Source: Sphingobacterium endophyticum (GTDB lineage Bacteria > Bacteroidota > Bacteroidia > Sphingobacteriales > Sphingobacteriaceae). From it: a stretch of DNA of 64,000 bases. The notes beneath the pieces are model-generated. The model had not been told where the DNA came from. It saw only the letters and a list, made by a program, of their open reading frames with translations, and did no database searches. Of the stretch, positions 56,903 through 64,000 are shown in pieces. Where the stretch lies: NCBI RefSeq assembly GCF_009733535.1, contig NZ_SMMI01000010.1, positions 114,878-178,877 on the forward strand, written 5' to 3'. The translations under genes and the position numbers were made by a program. How positions within the stretch are numbered: position 1 is the stretch's first letter; each line of letters starts with the position of its first letter.

Positions 56903-57151
56903 CTATTCTTCCGCAATTCCTTCTGCTAAAACGATGATATTGTTGTCCTTTACTTCTACGACACCACCTTTAATAATAATGACTTGTTCGTCATTATTAT
57001 TTTTGATAATGACTTTACCATCTTCTAGCGTAGACACAATAGCTGCGTGATCTTTCAAAATTTGGAAAGAACCTGCTGAACCAGGTACAGTAACGGCAGT
57101 TACATTACCTTCGAAAGCTAATTTGTCTGGAGTTATGATTGTTAATTTCAT
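56903..57151 (-). CDS. atpC: ATP synthase F1 epsilon subunit
   Basis: An 82-aa form with only the N-terminal beta-sandwich: MKLTIITPDKLAFEGNVTAVTVPGSAGSFQILKDHAAIVSTL. The C-terminal helical (inhibitory) domain found in 130-140 aa epsilon subunits is missing, as usual in Bacteroidota. 64 bp after atpD. Confidence 0.92.
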   Translation of the reverse strand: MKLTIITPDKLAFEGNVTAVTVPGSAGSFQILKDHAAIVSTLEDGKVIIKNNNDEQVIIIKGGVVEVKDNNIIVLAEGIAEE

Positions 57152-57215
57152 TTTTTTATAGATGTTAGACCTGTGACAATAGAATACAAGAGTCTTTTAA
57201 TCACTTAGTCTATAC

Positions 57216-58742
<1,527 letters not shown>

Positions 58743-58785
58743 TCAATTTAAATACAGCTTGTTTTCAATCCTGTATTTTGGAATG

Positions 58786-58816
58786 CAAAAATAAGTTTTA
58801 TCTTATTAAAACCAAA
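58786..58816 (-). promoter_or_regulatory. promoter of atpD-atpC
   Basis: On the minus strand TTTG (58816-58813), 19 bp, TATTTTTG (58793-58786): a full match to the Bacteroidota housekeeping promoter. 67 bp before the atpD ATG. Confidence 0.65.
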
Positions 58817-59087
58817 AGGGATATGCTTATTTTTTCACAATTCTTTTTATCCGGTTAAAATCTTATCTAAAACAGTCTTTAATTATCCGTAAATGAAGCA
58901 TTTGACCTTAATTTAAGGATTGTCAATCTTTCCACAATTTCATTCCTGTAACGGAAACATTAAAATTAGGCTGATATTTTACATATTCAACAGATTTTGC
59001 TAGGGTATAACAAATATATTACTTGGCCTTGTACTTTATAATGTTCGGTTAAATCATTAGTTTCGTGACAAACTAATACCTAATTAT
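58817..59087. other. spacer between atpD and the M14 genes
   Basis: AT-rich, no gene. It must hold the promoter of the M14 pair; TAGTTTCG at 59058-59065 is a one-mismatch -7 box, but no -33 box is clear at the correct spacing. Confidence 0.3.
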
Positions 59088-60710
59088 ATGAAATACTGGA
59101 TCATTGTGCTGCTTTCCTGTGGCATGCCGTTTTTTGCCAATGCTCAATGGGATTATCCTAATTATGAGATGTTGAAAAAACAAATTCAAGATGTATCTTC
59201 TAATAAACTTATCGAACGGACCTCCATAGGGAAATCGGTTGGAGGAGAAGATATTCCATTAATTAAAATCCAAAATGGAAAAGTATCAAAACCAACTTTG
59301 CTCATAGTGGCAGGAGTTGATGGAAAGCATCCTGCTGGAGTGATCAATTCTATGAATGTTGCAAAACAGATTCTGGAATTACCCTCCGCTCAATTAAATG
59401 AGCTATTAACATCAAAATCCATTTGGATCGTACCTGTTCTCAATGTAGATGCTTATAAAAGAAATTCGACAGGCCTTTCCTGGACTTCTGGAAATTCAAG
59501 AGTCATTGATAACGACCGCGACGGAAGAATTGATGAAGATCCCGATTCGGACTTAAATAATGATGGCGTGATTTCACAGATGAGAATTAAAACTCCTGCT
59601 GGACCATATACAATACATCCTTCAAATTCTGATTTTCTAATTCTCGCTGAAAGGAATAAAGGTGAATCAGGATCATATGAGTTATATAAGGAGGGGAAAG
59701 ATGTTGATCAGGACGGATTAATTTCTGAGGACGGGAATTCAGGTGTTAATTTAGATAAGAATTTCACCTATGATTATCCATTTTTTGAACCTGAGACTGG
59801 GGATTATGCGGCATCAGAACCAGAAACTAGAGCATTGATTGATCTGATTTTTGACAACCCGCAGATTGCAGCGGTTTTGCACTTTGGATTGCAGAACAAT
59901 CTTTCTGTTGCCGAGCAATTTGATCAAAGAAAAGCAAGCGAAAGAATTCAAAAATCATGGACAAATGCTGATTCACAGGTTTCAGCTTTTGTAAGTAAGA
60001 TATATAACGATGCAGTAAAGCCATTAGGTGATGCTCCAAAACTTATGCACGGAAAAGGAAATCTAACATCTACAGTTTACTACCATACCGGTAAATTTAG
60101 TTTTGCTACACCATCTTGGTGGGTTCCTTCAACCACAGATAGCACCAAAAATAGTGGTGCAAAAGGTGCAGCAGGAAAAGATGGGGATCGTTTTGTGAAC
60201 TGGGTGAAGAGTCAAAATATTCAAGGAGCGATTTTACCTTGGAAAAAAGTCAACCATCCTGATTTCCCAAATCAAGAAGTTGAGATAGGAGGATTGGTTG
60301 AAAGGTTTGAGCACAACCCTCCAATATCGCAGCTTGAGGCATCTTCAAAACTGCATACAGATTTTGTCGTTCAATTAGCACAATCGTTAGCCACTTTGGA
60401 ATTTTCTAACCCGAAGGTTACCAATTTAGGCGATGATATTTATCGTATTGAAGTTAAAGTGTTCAATACAGGATCTATGCCGGTTTATCCTGAAATTGCA
60501 GATAAGATTAAACATGTGTCCAAGATGAAATCTATAATTGAATTACAAAAGGGTCAATCCTTCCTAAGTGGGAAACGTTTGCAACTATATCCAACACTTC
60601 AGGCGGGAGGTTCAAATACCTTCTCATGGTTGATAAAAGGGAAAGGGAAGGTTCAATTAACTGTAGGCTGTCCTACTGCTGGAGAAAAGACATTGGATAT
60701 TAACCTATAA
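59088..60710 (+). CDS. M14-type carboxypeptidase-like protein with altered catalytic residues
   Basis: A 540-aa exported protein (signal to FFANAQ) homologous to the next gene. By gap-free alignment, the zinc motif HxxE of the active paralogue (His114, Glu117) is Asp78 and His81 here (AGVDGKHPAG). The third zinc His is kept (VLHFGLQ), but the catalytic Glu region TFSNELM is replaced by SFATPSWW. Two acidic DxDxDG-like loops (NDRDGRIDEDPDSDLNNDG; DVDQDGLISEDG) look like calcium sites. It is probably not a normal carboxypeptidase; it may bind peptides or partner the next protein, 13 bp downstream. Confidence 0.82.
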   Translation: MKYWIIVLLSCGMPFFANAQWDYPNYEMLKKQIQDVSSNKLIERTSIGKSVGGEDIPLIKIQNGKVSKPTLLIVAGVDGKHPAGVINSMNVAKQILELPSAQLNELLTSKSIWIVPVLNVDAYKRNSTGLSWTSGNSRVIDNDRDGRIDEDPDSDLNNDGVISQMRIKTPAGPYTIHPSNSDFLILAERNKGESGSYELYKEGKDVDQDGLISEDGNSGVNLDKNFTYDYPFFEPETGDYAASEPETRALIDLIFDNPQIAAVLHFGLQNNLSVAEQFDQRKASERIQKSWTNADSQVSAFVSKIYNDAVKPLGDAPKLMHGKGNLTSTVYYHTGKFSFATPSWWVPSTTDSTKNSGAKGAAGKDGDRFVNWVKSQNIQGAILPWKKVNHPDFPNQEVEIGGLVERFEHNPPISQLEASSKLHTDFVVQLAQSLATLEFSNPKVTNLGDDIYRIEVKVFNTGSMPVYPEIADKIKHVSKMKSIIELQKGQSFLSGKRLQLYPTLQAGGSNTFSWLIKGKGKVQLTVGCPTAGEKTLDINL

Positions 60711-60723
60711 AAATTGCTAAGAA

Positions 60724-62505
60724 ATGAGATTAACCTATAAAATATTATCGCTTGCCTTAGCACTTAGTGTTACGGCAGCATTTGGACAAAAGAAAAATGA
60801 GGAAGTGAGCAAGGAGATCGCCGGATTGCGTGCAGTAGGTTCTCCATCAAATCCAAAGGTGCAAATGAACTGGAGTCGTTACCATGATTTAAAACAGATG
60901 GAACAATTCTATATAGACCTTCAGAAAGCCTATCCAGATCTTGTTAAATATGAGTCAATTGGAAAGAGTTATGAGGGTAGAGATATTTATGTGCTAACAG
61001 TAACGAACTTTAAGGAAGGGAAGGCAGATCGTAAACCTGCCATGTGGATTGATGGAAACATTCATGCAAATGAATTACAGGGCTCAGAGATTTCAATGTA
61101 TACGGCCTGGTACCTTGTAGAAAACTTTAATACTGTACCCTTTATTAAGGAGTTATTGAAGGATAAAGTTTTTTACATAGCACCAACGATCAATCCTGAC
61201 TCAAGAGAGTACTTTATTTATAATCCGAATACCATGCATTCGTCAAGAACCGGTCGTAGACCATTTGACAATGATGGGGATGGGTTAGTAGCGGAAGATT
61301 TATATGATGATTTAGATGGAGATGGTGAAATTGTTATGATGCGTCGCAAGTCTAAGACAGGTAGGTACAAGGTCGATCCTGAAAATCCTAATCGGATGTT
61401 GATGGTAAAACCGGGTGAGGTTGGTGAATATGAGATGTTGGGCTTTGAGGGTATTGACAATGATGGAGATGGGTTAGTGAATGAGGATATTACAGGTACT
61501 TATGACCCGAATCGGGATTGGGGATGGAATTGGCAACCAAATTACGTTCAAGGAGGAGCATTATATTATCCTGGGACTTTACCCGAAACTCAAGCTGTAA
61601 AGAAATTCATTTATTCACACCCTAACATAGCAGGAGCACAGTCTTACCACAATTATGGAGGAATGATTTTACGAGGTCCCGGAGCAGCTGATGATGAGAG
61701 GTTTTATTCTAGAAAAGATGTTCAGGTATATGATGCATTAGGGAAAACAGGTGAAAAGATGCTTCCAGGATATGACTATATTGTTATTCACAAGGATCTT
61801 TATACTGTATTTGGTGGTGAGATAGACTTCTTAGCTTTAACACGGGGCATTTTTACATTTTCGAACGAGTTGATGACGACCTATAAATTATTCAATGAAA
61901 AATCAGACGGCGGATTAAGAAATAGTGATGAATACTATGAATTTGATAAGTTGTTAATGTTTGGAGATGCTTATGTTCCATGGAAAGAATTTGATCATCC
62001 ACAATATGGAAAGATCGAAATTGGGGGTGCGAAGAAGAACTACACCCGCAATCATCCAGGATTTTTATTAATGGAAGATGCTCATAGAAATGCCGCATTT
62101 ACGATTTATCATGCCTATCATATGCCAAAATTAGAGGTTATGGAGTCAAGTATTAAACCATTGGGAGGAAATCTGTATGAGGTTAATGCTACGATTTGGA
62201 ATACCCGGATTGTCCCGACTCATTCAGACCATGATGTAAAGAATAAGATTGAACGTCCAAACCACATCCGATTAGAAGGAGCTCAAGTAGTAACGGGAAT
62301 GCAGGTTATCAATAGTGATTTCAATGAAACATTGGAACAGAAATATCAACCACAGCAGATTGAAGTTCCTACAATTGATGGGATGAGTGCAGTTAAAGTA
62401 AGGTGGATTGTAAAAGGGAATCCGAATGCTGCAAAAGTGGTGATCGATAGCCCTAAAGGAGGTTATTTGGAATATAACCTGAAGGACTCTTCAAATAAGT
62501 CCTAA
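60724..62505 (+). CDS. M14 family zinc carboxypeptidase
   Basis: A 593-aa exported metallopeptidase (signal to AAFGQ). Seen: zinc motif DGNIHANELQGSE with His114 and Glu117, the third His in AGAQSYHNYGG, and the catalytic Glu in FTFSNELMTTYK. Acidic loops NDGDGLVAEDLYDDLDGDG and DNDGDGLVNED lie between, as probable calcium sites. It should remove C-terminal residues from peptides. Tandem with the altered paralogue, which comes first; a strong terminator follows. Confidence 0.92.
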   Translation: MRLTYKILSLALALSVTAAFGQKKNEEVSKEIAGLRAVGSPSNPKVQMNWSRYHDLKQMEQFYIDLQKAYPDLVKYESIGKSYEGRDIYVLTVTNFKEGKADRKPAMWIDGNIHANELQGSEISMYTAWYLVENFNTVPFIKELLKDKVFYIAPTINPDSREYFIYNPNTMHSSRTGRRPFDNDGDGLVAEDLYDDLDGDGEIVMMRRKSKTGRYKVDPENPNRMLMVKPGEVGEYEMLGFEGIDNDGDGLVNEDITGTYDPNRDWGWNWQPNYVQGGALYYPGTLPETQAVKKFIYSHPNIAGAQSYHNYGGMILRGPGAADDERFYSRKDVQVYDALGKTGEKMLPGYDYIVIHKDLYTVFGGEIDFLALTRGIFTFSNELMTTYKLFNEKSDGGLRNSDEYYEFDKLLMFGDAYVPWKEFDHPQYGKIEIGGAKKNYTRNHPGFLLMEDAHRNAAFTIYHAYHMPKLEVMESSIKPLGGNLYEVNATIWNTRIVPTHSDHDVKNKIERPNHIRLEGAQVVTGMQVINSDFNETLEQKYQPQQIEVPTIDGMSAVKVRWIVKGNPNAAKVVIDSPKGGYLEYNLKDSSNKS

Positions 62506-62539
62506 TTAAATTGAACAATTAAAAGTGCTGAATACCTTT

Positions 62540-62570
62540 AAGCAGCAATCTTCGGGTTGCTGCTTTTTTT
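62540..62570 (+). terminator. terminator after the M14 pair
   Basis: A 9-bp stem (AAGCAGCAA/TTGCTGCTT) closed by a C(TTCG)G tetraloop and followed by a T tract. Confidence 0.85.
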
Positions 62571-62576
62571 ATCTAG

Positions 62577-63260
62577 CTAGTAGTCTATAATCAATTTTTC
62601 CAGGTCCCTGAACAAAACTTTTTCCTTCATTTCATCTTCTAATTGATGAAAGTTTTCCTTTTCAAAAGGATTTGATAATGTTCCGTTCTCAATTTTATAA
62701 ATATAATCACAAGTGTCTTTTAGCGTAGAAAAAATATGGGAAGATATTATTATTGTCTTATTAAGGGCTTTAAGTCTATGTATGATTGCAGTCAAAATAA
62801 TGGAACTTTCCAAGTCAATTCCATTATATGGTTCGTCAAAGATGAAGTACTCATTGTTCTGTAGCAAAACCGCGGTAATAGCAAGTTTTTTTTTCATGCC
62901 GGTGGAATAGTTAGAAACGAATTCTTTTAGAGGAAGTTGAAATATATTCCTTTCTGCTAGGTTTTTTAAAGTTATTCTTCTAGAATCAGTAAGGAGATAA
63001 ATATATTCTTCGGCCGTTAATTTCGGAATAAAATATGGTTCGGAAGTTAATAATCCCAAATGGTTTTTTAGAGGTTTATGTTCGGAGGTGATTTTTCCTT
63101 CATAGTCTTCAAGATCTGCGATACAACGAAATAAGGTTGTTTTACCAGCTCCATTTTCTCCCACAAAACCATAGGTTTTTCCAGGCAGGAGAGATGCATT
63201 GACCTTATTTAATACTTGCTTTGGACCAAAGGATTTTGATAAATTATTTATTTCAATCAT
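62577..63260 (-). CDS. ABC transporter ATP-binding protein
   Basis: A 227-aa ATPase. Seen: Walker A GENGAGKTTLFR near residue 36, signature NYSTGMKKKLAI, Walker B YFIFDEPYNGID, and the H-loop SSHIF. The type (STGMKKK signature, one domain) is that of ABC-2 exporters. It overlaps the membrane protein gene by 4 bp, so it is the pair's second gene. Confidence 0.9.
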   Translation of the reverse strand: MIEINNLSKSFGPKQVLNKVNASLLPGKTYGFVGENGAGKTTLFRCIADLEDYEGKITSEHKPLKNHLGLLTSEPYFIPKLTAEEYIYLLTDSRRITLKNLAERNIFQLPLKEFVSNYSTGMKKKLAITAVLLQNNEYFIFDEPYNGIDLESSIILTAIIHRLKALNKTIIISSHIFSTLKDTCDYIYKIENGTLSNPFEKENFHQLEDEMKEKVLFRDLEKLIIDY

Positions 63261-63835
63261 AGCAGTTTTTTAAGGTTTTGAATTGACTTATAATAATAAT
63301 AAGGAATTATTGCCAGGATTAGTGGATAAAACATCAAGCATAAACCCATAATAAATCCTTCTGTAATGTTTATTTTTCTTGGGAATACAGCATATTTTAA
63401 AGTGATAACAAATGGAATAATAAGCATGCCCATTCCCCACAATAAAACCGGTTTGAAAAAATCTTCAGGGAAAAAGGCAAATTGAAGAATTAGAATTGGC
63501 AGAATTAATAGGGTTAATTGTAATATTCCTCTGTAGATTTTAAACCATAGAAACTGAGATGGACTTCTGGTCTGATTCCACATTATTATCGGGTCCTCAG
63601 GGTTTTGATAATAGGAGCAACTGGTCAAACAGATGCAGAACATGGAAAAAAGGGATAAGTTTTCATTTGAATATAGAATTCCAATGATGCTAAATGTATA
63701 CAGCAACAATATTAATAACCAAGTCTTTCGGAATCCAACAATAAATTCAAATGGTTTTCTAGAAAAAGGAGTTAAAATTGGTCGGCTCCAGAAATTATTG
63801 GTTGAAATAAATACAAATAGAATACAGATTACCAT
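63257..63835 (-). CDS. ABC-type membrane protein (permease), 5' end probably lost
   Basis: A 192-aa protein with five or six hydrophobic segments, partner of the ABC ATPase behind it (4-bp overlap). From the ATG at 63835 (a TTG lies just before) the chain begins inside a hydrophobic segment, and the same frame stays open upstream to 63886 with residues that continue it (NHAELCIILMVICILFVF). There is no start codon in that extension, and a stop comes at 63887-63889, where a putative insertion sequence begins. So the gene looks cut at its 5' end. Confidence 0.65.
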   Translation of the reverse strand: MVICILFVFISTNNFWSRPILTPFSRKPFEFIVGFRKTWLLILLLYTFSIIGILYSNENLSLFSMFCICLTSCSYYQNPEDPIIMWNQTRSPSQFLWFKIYRGILQLTLLILPILILQFAFFPEDFFKPVLLWGMGMLIIPFVITLKYAVFPRKINITEGFIMGLCLMFYPLILAIIPYYYYKSIQNLKKLL

Positions 63836-63952
63836 CAAAATTATGCATAATTCAGCATGATTACTGAATAAGAGAATAATAATGGATCATGTACAAAAGT
63901 TGTGGAGGGGATAAAAAATAATTAGATATTTGTGCTTTGAACTTATATAGAG

Positions 63953-64000
63953 ATGCACGATTCATTTAAAGCTTTAATGCCGCTTATCATTCCTGAAGGA
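63953..64000 (+). CDS. start of a possible ISAon1-like transposase, partial
   Basis: An ATG at 63953 opens a frame to the window end: MHDSFKALMPLIIPEG. The short F-K-A-L-x-P-L-I-x-P-E-G pattern recalls the N-terminal region of ISAon1-type transposases in Bacteroidota. Only 16 residues can be seen, so the call is tentative. Confidence 0.4.
   Translation, partial: MHDSFKALMPLIIPEG

Overview
The window is a 64 kb chromosomal segment of a member of the Bacteroidota, most likely Sphingobacteriaceae (Sphingobacterium or Pedobacter type). Evidence for this is the low G+C, AT-rich spacers, a SusC/SusD pair, many lipoproteins with a C-K-K-D-like start after the lipobox, S41 and M14 lipoprotein/secreted peptidases, a FadL-type protein paired with an SGNH lipoprotein, atpD-atpC away from the rest of the ATP synthase genes, and promoters of the Bacteroidota TTG/TTTG - 19-20 bp - TAnnTTTG type. 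I see no tRNA, rRNA, CRISPR array or prophage.

Layout. 1-9.3 kb: end of a lipoprotein gene, hemL, sucC, then a divergent operon (LolD-like ABC ATPase, two proteins of unclear role, S41 peptidase lipoprotein), a second S41 paralogue, a LacI-type regulator and an OsmC protein. 9.5-14 kb: SGNH lipoprotein + FadL-type porin, thiol peroxidase, and a trans-sulfuration enzyme. 14.3-18.5 kb: two exported alpha-L-fucosidases (GH29, GH95). 18.7-21.3 kb: a possible fimbrillin-like lipoprotein followed by a seven-helix membrane protein ending in an AraC-type DNA-binding domain. 21.4-25.7 kb: glyS, bcp, an M23 peptidase and a fumarylacetoacetase-like hydrolase. 25.8-26.0 kb: a GC-rich nested palindrome. 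26.1-29.0 kb: HAD phosphatase, then a gluconate-dehydrogenase-subunit-3-like protein with its GMC oxidoreductase. 29.2-35.3 kb: a small polysaccharide utilisation locus (GH76, SusC, SusD) with two CG-centred palindromes in front of susC.

35.4-39.2 kb: class Ib ribonucleotide reductase (nrdH-nrdI-nrdE-nrdF). 39.7-41.8 kb: DUF2911 protein, an intradiol-dioxygenase lipoprotein and a pirin-like protein. 41.9-56.5 kb: a cluster, all on the minus strand, with the complete branched-chain amino acid pathway (ilvE, ilvD, ilvB, ilvN, ilvC, leuC, leuD, leuB, leuA, ilvA), interrupted by a double-ABC ATPase, a DinB-like protein and a glyoxalase-fold protein. 56.9-58.7 kb: atpD-atpC. 59.1-62.5 kb: two tandem M14 carboxypeptidase paralogues, the first lacking key catalytic residues. 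62.6-63.9 kb: an ABC ATPase/membrane protein pair whose 5' end appears cut by what looks like the left end of an insertion sequence running off the window.

Most of the window is housekeeping metabolism. I did not find a clear novel defence or mobile system. The least explained pieces are the nested palindrome near 25.9 kb, the 7TM-AraC/lipoprotein pair, the M14 live/dead pair, the twin palindromes before susC, and short AGTATTTAG-type repeats scattered in spacers.
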